64,000 nucleotides of DNA, taken from the NCBI GenBank assembly GCA_946479035.1, contig CAMLDW010000008.1:1-64000 (forward strand), read 5' to 3'. The notes below the pieces were generated by a model. The model had not been told where the DNA came from and did not search any database. It saw nothing but the letters and a program-made list of their open reading frames with translations. This document shows, one piece after another, positions 7,476 through 16,047 of the stretch; positions within the stretch are counted from its first letter, which is position 1, and each line of letters opens with the position of its first letter. This stretch comes from an uncultured Chthonomonadaceae bacterium. GTDB taxonomy: Bacteria; Armatimonadota; Fimbriimonadia; Fimbriimonadales; Fimbriimonadaceae. The position numbers and the translations under genes are program-made.

Positions 7476-8930
7476 GTGCAACTTGGCCCGGGGCGGGGTC
7501 GGACCGAGGAGCTATACACTATTAAGTTCGTAAGTAGGCGATCCATCTGGGTGTTGGCGTTCGCAGTCGTTGGCGCTTGGCTCTCGGCAGCGTTTATGCC
7601 GGGCTTGCTCGACCTCATTTTTGTGTCGGTCGAGCGCGCAAACATGACAACGACGCACAGCAACGTGCTCGATTCGAACATGAGGGTCGGACAAAACGGC
7701 GACCCGTCGATCCAGCAAGGGAAAGGCCAAACGGGAGGTTCGACGGCTGGCAACACAAGCGGGTCAAGCACGTCGCAACCGGCCGGCGCTAAGCCTGGCG
7801 TGGGGAACGGTGCGACTACCGGACAGGCGAGCGAGGGCAGCACCGATCGACCCAGCCAAGTAGATCGCAGCGGGAGCCAACCCCCAAAGGGAGCGAGTGA
7901 ATCAATCGCCGAAATTGCGAGGAAGATGAGGGCAAAGGACACCGAGCCGATCGGAAGCACGAGCTACCCTAATTCGACCAATCCTTCCGTATTGGCCGCG
8001 ATGGCGCTTCTCGGCGCAATTGTGGGAGGAGGCATCGGCACGATCCTCATTTCAATATGGGAGAAGTCACTTACTGCTTGGACGAACATGGAAATCGGAG
8101 ATAAGGTTTCGATGTTCATTGGGATCTTCTCAGGGATCGTTGCCTCCATGCCGTTTCTGTTTGTGTTCCAGGGCTTGGGGGAGGCAGTTTCGCGGCTGCT
8201 GACTTTTGCGCTGATCCTCGGTTTTGGCACCGTGTCGATCCTCGCCCTCAAGTCGATGGAGGACGTGCTCCCTTGGCAAAAGAACAAGTTCTCTGGAAGG
8301 CGCACGGGCCGCAAGATCCTCGACACGAACGTCATCATTGACGGCCGCATCCTCGACGTCGCGCGAACGGGCTTCCTCGAGGGCGAGATCTACGTCCCCA
8401 AGGTTGTCATCGACGAGCTACAGCACATCGCCGACAGCCCCGACGCGCTTCGGAGACAGCGAGGCCGTCGCGGGCTCGAGATCCTCAAGCTTCTTCAGGC
8501 TGACCACGACCTACAGATCGGAACGCACGACGACAAGATCGAGCAGAACGGAGAAGTGGACGACCGCCTGGTCAAGATGGCGAAGGCGCTCGGAGGCGAC
8601 CTCGTCAGCAACGACTTCAACCTCAACAAGGTCGCAACTTTGCAGGACGTGCGCGTGCTGAACATCAACGACCTGGCGCTCTCTCTGAGGCCGAACGTGC
8701 TGCCCGGAGAGCACCTCACGGTCGGTGTCATCCGCGAAGGGAACCAGCCTAACCAGGGCGTCGCCTATCTCGACGACGGCACAATGGTCGTCATAGAGAA
8801 CGGAAAGCCCAACATTGGAAACACTGTGGAAGTGTCTGTCACGCAGGTCATCCAGACCGAGCGCGGCAAGATGATCTTTGCCGAGAAGCCGGTACGCATT
8901 GCGGAAAAGTCCGAAGACGAGGCAGAGTGA
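7476..8930 (+). CDS. Membrane-anchored PIN-TRAM domain protein (YacL-like)
   Basis: There is one N-terminal transmembrane segment, a Ser/Gly/Thr-rich low-complexity region (about residues 60-150), two further membrane segments (about 165-255), a PIN domain starting KILDTNVIIDGR with the expected acidic residues (DELQ, DDRLVKMAK, SNDFNLNK), and a C-terminal TRAM domain (LRPNVLPGEHLTVGVIREG). PIN domains are metal-dependent RNases and TRAM binds RNA. The start is uncertain: GTG 7476 opens the frame, but a TATACACT box at 7513-7520 suggests that translation could begin later, for example at GTG 7551. As in Bacillus yacL, ispD-ispF follow directly, here with a 4-bp overlap. Confidence 0.85.
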   Translation: MQLGPGRGRTEELYTIKFVSRRSIWVLAFAVVGAWLSAAFMPGLLDLIFVSVERANMTTTHSNVLDSNMRVGQNGDPSIQQGKGQTGGSTAGNTSGSSTSQPAGAKPGVGNGATTGQASEGSTDRPSQVDRSGSQPPKGASESIAEIARKMRAKDTEPIGSTSYPNSTNPSVLAAMALLGAIVGGGIGTILISIWEKSLTAWTNMEIGDKVSMFIGIFSGIVASMPFLFVFQGLGEAVSRLLTFALILGFGTVSILALKSMEDVLPWQKNKFSGRRTGRKILDTNVIIDGRILDVARTGFLEGEIYVPKVVIDELQHIADSPDALRRQRGRRGLEILKLLQADHDLQIGTHDDKIEQNGEVDDRLVKMAKALGGDLVSNDFNLNKVATLQDVRVLNINDLALSLRPNVLPGEHLTVGVIREGNQPNQGVAYLDDGTMVVIENGKPNIGNTVEVSVTQVIQTERGKMIFAEKPVRIAEKSEDEAE

Positions 8931-10048
8931 GGACCGTGGCCGTCCTGCTCGCGGCCGGGAGGTCGGAGCGGTTCGGTCGCGACAAGCTCCGAGTGGAGGT
9001 CGGCGGGATCCCAATGTGGCAGAGGGCCTTTTTCGCCCTCGCAGGCCACCCTCTAATCGAAGGTGTCGGGATCGTTGCCAGCAAGCCGTTGCTCGACGAG
9101 TGCGAGGAAAAGGCAAGAGGCGCGCTTTTTGTTGCGCAAGGCGGCGCATCGAGGACAGAGAGCGCGCGGATCGGGTTCGGGCTTTTGCCCGACTGGGCCG
9201 AGGCTGTGCTGTTCCACGACGCAGCGCGGCCGTTCGTCCCGCCAGAGGTCATTGTGCGCGTCGTCGATGGCGTTGCGTCGCACGGAGCGGCGTTTCCGGC
9301 AGTCCCCGTCACCGACACGGTGAAGGAAGCCACGGTCTCGGGCCACCGCACGCTCGACAGGTCGCGGCTGGTGGCTGTTCAGACGCCGCAAGGCGGGCTC
9401 GTCTCGCACTTTCGGAAGGCGTTCGAACTTGCGACCGAGGCGACCGACGACGCGGCGATGTTGGAGGCGGCAGGAATCCCATCTTTCGCAGTCGAAGGCG
9501 ATCCTGCCAACATCAAGATCACTAGCGAAGACGACCTGGCGCGGATCCCACAACTGGCGGAGCTCAGGACCGGGATCGGGTACGACGTGCACCGGTTCTC
9601 GCAGGATCCGCAGCGGCCGCTCTGGCTGGGAGGCGTGAAGTTCGAGGGCGAAGGTCCCGGACTCGAGGGCCATTCGGACGCTGACCCAGCGCTTCACGCC
9701 GTGGTGGACGCGCTGCTCGGCGCGGCAGGGCTCGGGGACATCGGCGAGCTCTTTCCCAACACCGAGCCGCGCTGGAAGGACGAGCCTTCGGCGACCTTTT
9801 TGCGAGAATGTGCAAAGAGGATTGCTGCTGAGGGCTGGCTTGTCGTAAATATAGATGTGAGCGTCTTGGCTGAACGGCCCAGGCTGGCGGCCAAGAGAGA
9901 GGAAATCCGCTCTGTCGTCGCTCGCCTGTTGGGCGTCGAGCCTGGCCGGGTCAGCGTCAAGGCGACGACGAACGAGCGTCTCGGCTCGATCGGCAGGGGG
10001 GAGGGAGTCGCTGCATTCGCTGTGGCGACCATTAGGCGAAACGGATGA
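8927..10048 (+). CDS. ispDF: Bifunctional IspD-IspF (MEP isoprenoid pathway)
   Basis: This 373-residue fusion joins two non-consecutive enzymes of the methylerythritol phosphate pathway. Residues 1 to about 210 are IspD, which makes CDP-methylerythritol; the nucleotide-binding signature is LLAAGRSERFGRDK. From about residue 214, GIGYDVHRF begins IspF, the 2C-methyl-D-erythritol 2,4-cyclodiphosphate synthase, with metal ligands in D-V-H and GHSDADPALHAV. The GTG start overlaps the upstream TGA stop (GTGA), implying translational coupling to the PIN-TRAM gene. Fusions of this kind are known in some proteobacteria. Confidence 0.95.
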   Translation: MRTVAVLLAAGRSERFGRDKLRVEVGGIPMWQRAFFALAGHPLIEGVGIVASKPLLDECEEKARGALFVAQGGASRTESARIGFGLLPDWAEAVLFHDAARPFVPPEVIVRVVDGVASHGAAFPAVPVTDTVKEATVSGHRTLDRSRLVAVQTPQGGLVSHFRKAFELATEATDDAAMLEAAGIPSFAVEGDPANIKITSEDDLARIPQLAELRTGIGYDVHRFSQDPQRPLWLGGVKFEGEGPGLEGHSDADPALHAVVDALLGAAGLGDIGELFPNTEPRWKDEPSATFLRECAKRIAAEGWLVVNIDVSVLAERPRLAAKREEIRSVVARLLGVEPGRVSVKATTNERLGSIGRGEGVAAFAVATIRRNG

Positions 10049-10061
10049 GGATCGAAACAAC

Positions 10062-10595
10062 ATGGATCTCTTAGTTCGAAACGCAGAGGGGAACCTGACG
10101 GAGAAGGACCGCGACTACGCTGCGAAAAAGCTCGGCAAGCTCGATAGGTACTTTCACGCCGCGCACAAAGTCGAAATGGTCCATCGGGAAGGGAAGCTCG
10201 ACCACAGGATCGAGATCACGGTGTTCGCGGACGGCTTTACGCTGAGGGGGGAAGAAAAGGACGAGACTGTGCAGGCCGCGATCGACAAGGTCGCGGACAA
10301 GATGGAGAACAGGTTGCGGCGGCTCAAGAGCCGAATCATCAAGTCCCACAGGCACAAGGGGCGCCCGCTCCCGGATGGCCTTGCCGCCGACGAGGCAGAG
10401 ACAGAGGGCGCTGAGCCGAAGATCGTCGAGCATAAGCGCGTCCTTCTCAAGCCGATGTCGCTAGAAGAAGCCGGCCTACAGATGGATATGCTGGGGCACC
10501 CGTTCTTCATGTTCAAGAACTCCTCCACGAACCAGACGGAAGTGCTCTACCGGCGGGTGGACGGAAACTACGGCCTGATTACGCCCGAGGCCTGA
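10062..10595 (+). CDS. hpf: Long-form ribosome hibernation promoting factor
   Basis: The protein has 177 residues. The N-terminal HPF/RaiA fold (MDLLVRNAEGNLTEKDRDY to about residue 100) binds the 30S decoding centre. The C-terminal domain (about 120-177, with FFMFKNSSTNQTEVLYRRVDGNYGLI) mediates dimerisation into 100S particles in long-form HPF. It lies 13 bp after ispDF and is preceded by a GAGG element, so it probably belongs to the same transcript. Its last 28 bp overlap the 3' end of the convergent comF gene. Confidence 0.93.
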   Translation: MDLLVRNAEGNLTEKDRDYAAKKLGKLDRYFHAAHKVEMVHREGKLDHRIEITVFADGFTLRGEEKDETVQAAIDKVADKMENRLRRLKSRIIKSHRHKGRPLPDGLAADEAETEGAEPKIVEHKRVLLKPMSLEEAGLQMDMLGHPFFMFKNSSTNQTEVLYRRVDGNYGLITPEA

Positions 10596-11251
10596 CCTAG
10601 CCTTTCGCCACAGAAAGTCAGAGCTCCCACGAACGAGGCGCCTTGGGCCTTGAGCGCCTCTGCACACGCATTCGCCGTGCCGCCCGACGTCGTCACGTCG
10701 TCGATCAGCAAAATGCGCATGCCGTAGACCGCGGGCGAGGCCTCGAAGGCGCCCTTGAGGTTCTTCAGTCGCTCCTGGCGCGAGAGGCCCACCTGGGGCC
10801 TCGTGCTTCGCACGCGGCGCAAGAGGTCTGCATTGACCCTCTCTGCAGGGAACGACTCGCAAAGCAGGTCGGACTGGTTGAACCCCCGCTTGTTCTTGCG
10901 CTGCCAGTGGATCGGCACTGCAACGAACCAGTCGAACTCGGGCAGGGAGAGCGAGCCGTAGGCTGCGAACAGCGCGTCTGACATCGGAGCGGCCAGGCCG
11001 GTCGCCCGGCTGAACTTCAGCCGCTTGACCGCTTGTGCCGCGCGCCCCTCGAACGGGTAGACGCTCGCGCTCAGGTCGAGAGGGTTGCCAGGCAGGTTCT
11101 TGTGCACCGCGTCGTCGAGCGGCGCCATCTCGCTCTGGCAGTCCGGACAGATCACAGGACGGCCGATGCGCATGCACAGCTCGCAACGGTCAGGATAGAG
11201 CCAAGAGAGCGCTTCGTTCGCCGCGCGCGCCAGCCAGTGCACGAAGATCAT
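10568..11251 (-). CDS. comF: ComF-family phosphoribosyltransferase
   Basis: This 227-residue protein has an N-terminal zinc-binding knuckle (C23, C26, C35, C38), a WQRKNKRGFNQ segment, and a C-terminal PRTase domain with the PRPP-binding motif ILLIDDVTTSGGT. ComF homologues act in natural transformation (ComFC in Gram-positives, ComF/GntX in Gram-negatives) and are thought to help handle single-stranded DNA; the enzymatic substrate is unresolved. No other competence genes are nearby. Its 3' end overlaps the hpf coding region in antisense by 28 bp. Confidence 0.9.
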   Translation of the reverse strand: MIFVHWLARAANEALSWLYPDRCELCMRIGRPVICPDCQSEMAPLDDAVHKNLPGNPLDLSASVYPFEGRAAQAVKRLKFSRATGLAAPMSDALFAAYGSLSLPEFDWFVAVPIHWQRKNKRGFNQSDLLCESFPAERVNADLLRRVRSTRPQVGLSRQERLKNLKGAFEASPAVYGMRILLIDDVTTSGGTANACAEALKAQGASFVGALTFCGERLGQASGVIRP

Positions 11252-11326
11252 TGTGGCCTTAAAGAATCAGAGCCTCGCCGCTAGTGCGAGGCCCTGTGCC
11301 GCCCTGAGAAAATGAGGATTCTTTCG

Positions 11327-11611
11327 CTACGCTTCGCCTTGGGTGTGGCCGAAGAACGGCTCAAAGGGAATGAGACCCAGTCGGGTCGCTGCCCTCAGCG
11401 CCTGGACGCGGTTGTTGACCTGAAGCTTGTCGTAGATGTTCGCTAGGTGGAAATCTACTGTCCGCTTCGAGACCACCAGCCGGTCTGCAGCTTCCTTGCT
11501 GCTGTGGCCCTGCGCGATCAGGCTCAGGACCTTCACTTCCGTGGGTGTGAGGCGCACACCGCGCGATGATTCGTTAGTTCTTCCAGTACCAGGCATTGCC
11601 ATATAACCCAT
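11327..11611 (-). CDS. Stand-alone LuxR/GerE-type DNA-binding protein
   Basis: The protein has 94 residues, of which about 18-83 form a LuxR-type helix-turn-helix domain (LTPTEVKVLSLIAQGHSSKE, then VSKRTVDFHLANIYDKLQV). There is no receiver or autoinducer domain, so it resembles small GerE-like regulators. The start ATG 11611 has a GAGGG element just upstream; a second ATG three codons later is possible. It lies downstream of galK on the same strand with a 118-bp gap, and it is not evident that the two are co-transcribed. Its target genes are unknown. Confidence 0.85.
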   Translation of the reverse strand: MGYMAMPGTGRTNESSRGVRLTPTEVKVLSLIAQGHSSKEAADRLVVSKRTVDFHLANIYDKLQVNNRVQALRAATRLGLIPFEPFFGHTQGEA

Positions 11612-11716
11612 CCCTCGTTCTCAAGACTCTCTATGCCGCTTGGCTGTCTCTTTCCATAGCCTCTGCTTCAATTTGAGATGGACTCAAAGAAATACCTACA
11701 AACCGGAAGTATCGCT

Positions 11717-11733
11717 CTAGGTTTTGAGCCTAG
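11717..11733. repeat. Copy 1 of a short inverted motif, CTAGG-TTTTGAG-CCTAG
   Basis: This is an imperfect palindrome with five- to six-base arms, between galK and the LuxR-type gene. Closely similar sequences occur at 40322-40338 and 44760-44777, each upstream of a minus-strand gene. Confidence 0.35.
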
Positions 11734-12875
11734 ATCCGATGGGCTCCGTCGGTCGCAATGCAGGCGAAAAACGTGGGTTCCAGCCCGCCTGACCGCCCCA
11801 TGTAGGCCCTTTCCGTCTCCTGAAAGAATCCTCGGACCTTGCCAGCCTCGACCAGTGCGACGCACGAGCCGCCGAACCCCGCCCCAGTCATGCGTGCCCC
11901 CACGCACCCTTGGGCGGTCCAGGCCGATTCCGCCATCCAGTCTAGCTCGTGGCAACTGACCTCGTAGTCGTCCCTCAAGCTCTCATGGCTGGCCTTCATC
12001 AGCCCGCCTATCCTCTCGAAGTCGCCCTTTTCAAGCGCCTCCGCGAACTGCACGCACCTCTCGTTTTCCTTCAGCACGTGCCGTGCTCTTTTCGCTTTGA
12101 CCGTCCTCACGCCCGGAAATGTTCCGTCGAGCATTGAGAGCGTTGCGTCCCGCAAGCTAGAAACGCCCATATCCCTCGCAGCCTCCTCGCACTCCCGCCG
12201 GCGCTGGTTGTAGGCTGAGACGTCGAGAGACCGCTGCTTGTTCGTTCCGCAGATCACGATTTGGAGGGTGGGGGGGATCGCTCGATAGGAGACCTCCATG
12301 GACCGGGTGTCGATCAGCATGCCGCAGCCTGCCCTGCCTAGCGCGCTGGCCATCTGGTCCATCAGGCCGCACTGGACACCGACGAACTCATGTTCGGTGC
12401 GCTGGCCGAGCACAGCAAGGCCCATGGGATCGATCCGAAACCCGTCCAGAGCGTTCCAGAGGGTCAGGAAGGCGAGCTCCATCGCCGCGCTGCTACTGAC
12501 ACCTGCTCCTCGGGGCAGGTCAGAAACGACTGCCGCGTTGAGGTTGGTCGGGGGGTGTCCTGAGCGCGCCAGGGTCCAGGCAGCTCCGCTAGGGAAGCGC
12601 GCCCAGCCATGCATCGGGCTCTCGCGGGCCGCGTCGAACACGGCCGGCTCCTGGTAGGACTCCGACCAGACCTTCGAAGCGTCCGGGGCAGGCGAGGCGG
12701 CTACCACGACGTGCCTGTCGATCGCTGCGGGGAAGACGAAACCCTCGTTGTAGTCCGTGTGCTCGCCGATCAGGTTCACACGGCCCGGCGCGGCAGTAAA
12801 CAGCAGCGGCTCACCGCCGAACCTCGCTCGGAAAAGAGCGCGTGCGCGCTCGACGAGTCCTGCCAGGTCAGGCAC
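11730..12875 (-). CDS. galK: Galactokinase
   Basis: This 381-residue GHMP kinase phosphorylates galactose to galactose-1-phosphate in the Leloir pathway. The galactokinase signature GRVNLIGEHTDYNEGF lies at 31-46. The ATP-binding GHMP motif is PRGAGVSSSAAME, and the C-terminal motif ARMTGAGFGGSCVAL is intact. The start is GTG 12875, with TAAAAT six bases upstream and no Shine-Dalgarno sequence. No galT or galE is adjacent, so the gene stands alone or with the downstream regulator. Confidence 0.95.
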   Translation of the reverse strand: MPDLAGLVERARALFRARFGGEPLLFTAAPGRVNLIGEHTDYNEGFVFPAAIDRHVVVAASPAPDASKVWSESYQEPAVFDAARESPMHGWARFPSGAAWTLARSGHPPTNLNAAVVSDLPRGAGVSSSAAMELAFLTLWNALDGFRIDPMGLAVLGQRTEHEFVGVQCGLMDQMASALGRAGCGMLIDTRSMEVSYRAIPPTLQIVICGTNKQRSLDVSAYNQRRRECEEAARDMGVSSLRDATLSMLDGTFPGVRTVKAKRARHVLKENERCVQFAEALEKGDFERIGGLMKASHESLRDDYEVSCHELDWMAESAWTAQGCVGARMTGAGFGGSCVALVEAGKVRGFFQETERAYMGRSGGLEPTFFACIATDGAHRI

Positions 12876-12881
12876 CCATGC

Positions 12882-12887
12882 ATTTTA
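12882..12887 (-). promoter_or_regulatory. -10-like hexamer TAAAAT, 6 nt before galK GTG
   Basis: TAAAAT, six bases, GTG. No Shine-Dalgarno sequence is present. The spacing is consistent with leaderless galK mRNA. Confidence 0.5.
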
Positions 12888-13021
12888 TCCACACTCTTGA
12901 ACCTGCAATCCCGCACGGATACGGGGAGGGCCAAGGTGCGCCGGTGGAACAAGAACGTCACAGGCGCAGGAGGGTCCAACGCCGCCCGGACCCTTCGCGC
13001 CCTGTTTCGTTTAAGCGTGGG

Positions 13022-13027
13022 TAACCT
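13022..13027 (+). promoter_or_regulatory. -10-like hexamer TAACCT, 7 nt before ATG 13035
   Basis: TAACCT, seven bases, ATG of the M20 dipeptidase gene. No -35 match is evident. Confidence 0.35.
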
Positions 13028-13034
13028 GCCGCGC

Positions 13035-14438
13035 ATGAGCGACCCCGCCGTGGGCCGTGCGCAAGCGTGGCTGAAAGAACACGAGGCCGACCTCCTCTCC
13101 GACTACCGCAGGCTCCTGCAGTTCCCCAGCATTGAGGGCAGCTCGCTGCCTGGCGCGCCGTTCGGCAAGGAGAACCGCGAGGCGCTCGACTACATGCTTT
13201 CGCTTGCTTCCTCCGCGGGGATGCGTACAAAGGACGTCGAGGGGTACTGCGGCTTCGCGGAGTTCGGCGACGGCGCGAAGATGGTGATGACGCTCGGGCA
13301 CCTCGACGTCGTGCCCGTCGGCCCAGGATGGAAGCACGAGCCGTTCGGCGCCGAGACCGACGGCGAGTACGTCTATGCGCGCGGCGCCGTGGACGACAAG
13401 GGCCCGACCATGGCCTCTTTCTTCGCTGCGCGAGCGCTGAAGGAGGTGTGGCCCGAAAACCCCGTGCGGCTCCGTGCGGTGTTCGGCTGCAACGAGGAGT
13501 CGGGGTTCAAGTGCGTCGAGAGGTACATGGAGACCGAGGAGCCGCCGACGCTCGGAGTCGCGCCGGACAGCGGATGGCCGCTCTATCACGCAGAGAAGGG
13601 GATCGCGAACCTGTTCGTCGTTGCGCCAAGGCCCTCGGGCGACGTCGAACTGCTGGAGATCAGCGGTGGGCAGCGTCCAAACATCGTGATCGACTCCTGT
13701 ACCGCTAGCGTGCGCGTCGCGAAGAGCGCGATGGCGCACGTGCAAGAGAAGGTGAAGGACTCGTGGGACCGGAACGTGAGCGCAGCCTGGGACGGGGCCG
13801 TATTGACCGTGCAAGCGGTGGGGAAGGCGGCGCACGGGTCGTTCCCATACGGCGGAGACAGCGCGGCGATCCGCGTTCTGAGGTTCTTGCGCGAGATCGC
13901 GCCGTTGCCGGACCAGGAGGACTTTGAGGCGCTGTTCAAGGTCCCGATGACTCAGGGCGAGGGCGTGGGAATCCAAGGCGCGGACGAAGTGAGCGGCGCG
14001 CTCAGTTGCAACCTGGGCGTGATATCCTCTGACAAAGGCTCGGTCCGTTTTCTCCTCAACGTCCGCTATCCGGTGACGTGGAAGGGCGCGGACCTCCGTC
14101 GGCGCTGCGAAGAAAAGCTGAGCTCGTTGGGCGAGGGCTTTCGCTTGGAAAAGATGGAGGACAGCCCGTCGCTCTACTTCCCGCTCGAGCACCCGCTGGT
14201 CAAGACGATCTGCGACGTCTACGAGGCAGAGACGGGCGAAAAGAAGGCGCCGGGAGTGATGGGCGGAGGCACGTACGCCCGCGCGATCCCCAACACGGTC
14301 AGCATTGGCACCGGCTGGGCGGGAGACGGGCCCGCGCACGAGACCGACGAGAAGCTGAAGATCGAGCACCTTTTTAAGATGAGCCGGATCTACGCGCACA
14401 TCCTCGTGCGGCTGTGCAAACAAGCCGCGAAGATGTAG
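13035..14438 (+). CDS. M20-family dipeptidase (PepV-like)
   Basis: This 467-residue zinc metallopeptidase belongs to the M20 family. Zinc and catalytic residues are visible in LGHLDVVPVG (His and Asp), RGAVDDKGP (bridging Asp) and CNEESGFKCVERYM (the Glu-Glu pair). The C-terminal part contains GTYARAIPN and GDGPAHETDEK, placing the last ligand in a PepV/CNDP-like arrangement. Members hydrolyse dipeptides in the cytoplasm. No signal peptide is present. ATG 13035 gives a typical N-terminus, whereas the open frame extends far upstream without homology. It converges on the peroxiredoxin gene. Confidence 0.88.
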   Translation: MSDPAVGRAQAWLKEHEADLLSDYRRLLQFPSIEGSSLPGAPFGKENREALDYMLSLASSAGMRTKDVEGYCGFAEFGDGAKMVMTLGHLDVVPVGPGWKHEPFGAETDGEYVYARGAVDDKGPTMASFFAARALKEVWPENPVRLRAVFGCNEESGFKCVERYMETEEPPTLGVAPDSGWPLYHAEKGIANLFVVAPRPSGDVELLEISGGQRPNIVIDSCTASVRVAKSAMAHVQEKVKDSWDRNVSAAWDGAVLTVQAVGKAAHGSFPYGGDSAAIRVLRFLREIAPLPDQEDFEALFKVPMTQGEGVGIQGADEVSGALSCNLGVISSDKGSVRFLLNVRYPVTWKGADLRRRCEEKLSSLGEGFRLEKMEDSPSLYFPLEHPLVKTICDVYEAETGEKKAPGVMGGGTYARAIPNTVSIGTGWAGDGPAHETDEKLKIEHLFKMSRIYAHILVRLCKQAAKM

Positions 14439-14477
14439 CGCACAGCGCTCCATGCGAAGCGCGGGAGGCCCCCAACG

Positions 14478-14518
14478 GGCCCCTGGTCACTCGGTTGTGT
14501 GGCTAGGGGCCACCGATG
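14478..14518 (+). terminator. Candidate terminator after the M20 gene
   Basis: GGCCCCT (14478-14484) pairs with AGGGGCC (14505-14511), followed at a short distance by a TTTT run. It lies in the gap between two convergent genes. The loop of about 20 nt is long, so confidence is modest. Confidence 0.35.
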
Positions 14519-14523
14519 TTTTG

Positions 14524-15174
14524 TCAGACTCCCGCAGGGGTCTTGCCAGGCTGCTTGGTCGTGCGCAAGTAGGGCCGCCTTTCGACCCAGCCTTGCGGGA
14601 ACATCGCCTTGGCGTCGTCGTTGCTCACCGACGGCAGGATGATGACGTCGTCGCCCTGCTTCCAGTCGACCGGCGTGGCCACCTTGTGCCTGTCGGTGAG
14701 CTGGAGCGAGTCGATGACGCGCAGGATCTCGTCAAAGTTCCTTCCCGTCGGCGCCGGATAGGTCAAAGTCAGCCGGAGCTTCTTGTTCGGGTCGATGATG
14801 AAGACCGAACGCACCGTAAACGTGTCGCTCGCGTTGGGGTGGAGCATTCCGTAGAGGTTCGCGACCTTTCGGTCGGCGTCGCCCAGCAGTGGAAAGTTGA
14901 GCGCGATGCCCTGCGTCTCCTCGATGTCGCCCATCCAGCGCTTGTGGTCGTCGACCGAGTCGCAGCTCAGGCCGATCACCTTGACTCCGCGCTTTTCAAA
15001 CTCTCCCTTGAGCCGCGCGACCTGGCCGAGCTCGGTCGTGCAGACCGGTGTGAAGTCCTTGGGGTGCGAGAAAAGCACCGCCCACTTGCCGTCGATGTAG
15101 TCGTGGAAGAGGATTTCGCCCTGGGTCGAGCCCTGGGTGAAGTCCGGTACGGGGTCGCCTAACTGTAGCGCCAT
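14524..15174 (-). CDS. 1-Cys peroxiredoxin (Prx6-type)
   Basis: This 216-residue AhpC/TSA-family peroxidase carries the peroxidatic cysteine C45 in DFTPVCTTE. The Prx6-type C-terminal extension (DWKQGDDVIILPSVSNDDAK) is present, and there is no resolving cysteine at the usual 2-Cys position. It reduces peroxides using an external thiol, possibly one of the thioredoxins encoded elsewhere in the window. It is the last gene of a minus-strand run that includes two small genes upstream, with a 12-bp gap to the first. Confidence 0.93.
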   Translation of the reverse strand: MALQLGDPVPDFTQGSTQGEILFHDYIDGKWAVLFSHPKDFTPVCTTELGQVARLKGEFEKRGVKVIGLSCDSVDDHKRWMGDIEETQGIALNFPLLGDADRKVANLYGMLHPNASDTFTVRSVFIIDPNKKLRLTLTYPAPTGRNFDEILRVIDSLQLTDRHKVATPVDWKQGDDVIILPSVSNDDAKAMFPQGWVERRPYLRTTKQPGKTPAGV

Positions 15175-15186
15175 GGTGCGCTGAGC

Positions 15187-15693
15187 TTACTCCGCCCGCG
15201 CCCGTTCCCCGCCAGTTCCAGCGTTCCACAAGTCGGCCGTCGAGACCGCGTCTTCCGAGAGCTTGGTTATGACGCGGCGCAGCACGTTGGAGTCGATCCC
15301 GCGGTTATCCACCACAATGCCGAGCATAAGGTTGCCCTTGTCGGTGACGTAGAACTGGGAGGGCTGGATCTTGAAGTTGCGCTGTAGGTAGCTCAGGCAC
15401 TTGGGCGAGTCCGCCTTGGGCGCCGCACCGAGGAACACGGTCAGCCAGACATAGTTCTTACTGCCGCTGAGCTCTGCCGCGACCGGCACGTCGAACTCCG
15501 GCGTCTTGACCGTGAACTCGTACTTCTCCTTCCCAGCCGTTTCGTTGAGCGCCCTGACCGCGTACCCCAAGCCGACGATCATGTCCTTGAGCTTTGGCGC
15601 ATCGAGAGGCCCCGGGTCTTGACGGTGCAAAGCTGGGCCGAACGAAAGCAGGGCCGAGGCAGCGACGAACGCAAACGCGCGTTGGGCGTTCAT
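15187..15693 (-). CDS. Exported protein, possibly YbjN/CesT-like
   Basis: The protein has 168 residues and a signal peptide (MNAQRAFAFVAASALLSFGP). The mature domain has an alpha-beta pattern with YEFTVKTPEFDVPVAAELSG and a late acidic region, which faintly recalls the YbjN / type-III-secretion-chaperone-like fold; this is a weak judgement. It lies 4 bp after the ABM-like gene and 12 bp before the peroxiredoxin gene, so it is probably in one operon with both. No catalytic motif is seen. Confidence 0.55.
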   Translation of the reverse strand: MNAQRAFAFVAASALLSFGPALHRQDPGPLDAPKLKDMIVGLGYAVRALNETAGKEKYEFTVKTPEFDVPVAAELSGSKNYVWLTVFLGAAPKADSPKCLSYLQRNFKIQPSQFYVTDKGNLMLGIVVDNRGIDSNVLRRVITKLSEDAVSTADLWNAGTGGERARAE

Positions 15694-15697
15694 GGCG

Positions 15698-16006
15698 CTA
15701 CTCGATCATTTCGCCGCGCTCTGAGGAGACCCACCGAGCGTACTTCTCTAGGTCCGAGTCGGCGAGCGCCTGCGCGAAGGGCCCTTGCGGGTTGTGGATG
15801 ATCTTCTGGTATGTGGGCTCGTCGGCATAGCCCATCACCACGACGTATTGGCCGGACTCGTTCCGGAACCCGTGCATGAACTCGATCCCTGACACGGTCC
15901 GCATCTTCGCGCGGACATCGCTGCTCCTCTTTTGGACCTCGTCCTCACATCCGGGGAGCGGCTCCCATTTCGACATTACGGCGTACATAGTCTCAATCGC
16001 CTCCAA
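15698..16006 (-). CDS. Small alpha-beta barrel (ABM/Dabb-like) protein
   Basis: This protein of about 102 residues has a ferredoxin-like pattern typical of antibiotic-biosynthesis-monooxygenase or stress-responsive Dabb proteins: YAVMSKWEPLPGCEDEVQKR, then GIEFMHGF, YVVVMGY and a C-terminal FAQALADSDLEKYARW helix. Two starts are possible. TTG 16006 has TAAACT six bases upstream (leaderless type). ATG 15988 would use the GGAGG at the TTG as a distant Shine-Dalgarno. The function is unknown; such folds often bind small hydrophobic molecules as dimers. Confidence 0.65.
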   Translation of the reverse strand: MEAIETMYAVMSKWEPLPGCEDEVQKRSSDVRAKMRTVSGIEFMHGFRNESGQYVVVMGYADEPTYQKIIHNPQGPFAQALADSDLEKYARWVSSERGEMIE

Positions 16007-16012
16007 TGCCCT

Positions 16013-16018
16013 AGTTTA
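16013..16018 (-). promoter_or_regulatory. -10-like hexamer TAAACT, 6 nt before TTG 16006
   Basis: TAAACT, six bases, then a TTG codon that opens the ABM-like frame. If the TTG is the true start, the mRNA is leaderless. Confidence 0.4.
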
Positions 16019-16047
16019 GTCCCACCCGGCAAGGGCAGACAGGAAAA

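Noticed and set aside
7351..7533. Small 60-codon frame in the topA/PIN-TRAM gap
   Set aside because: No Shine-Dalgarno sequence, no -10-like box at the right distance, and an unremarkable translation.
11705..11740. Terminator of galK
   Set aside because: The TCTAGG/CCTAGA hairpin overlaps the end of the galK coding region on the minus strand and is not followed by a T run.
13011..14453. 480-codon minus-strand open frame
   Set aside because: Fully antisense to the M20 dipeptidase gene, which has a clear family match. The product is low-complexity basic sequence.
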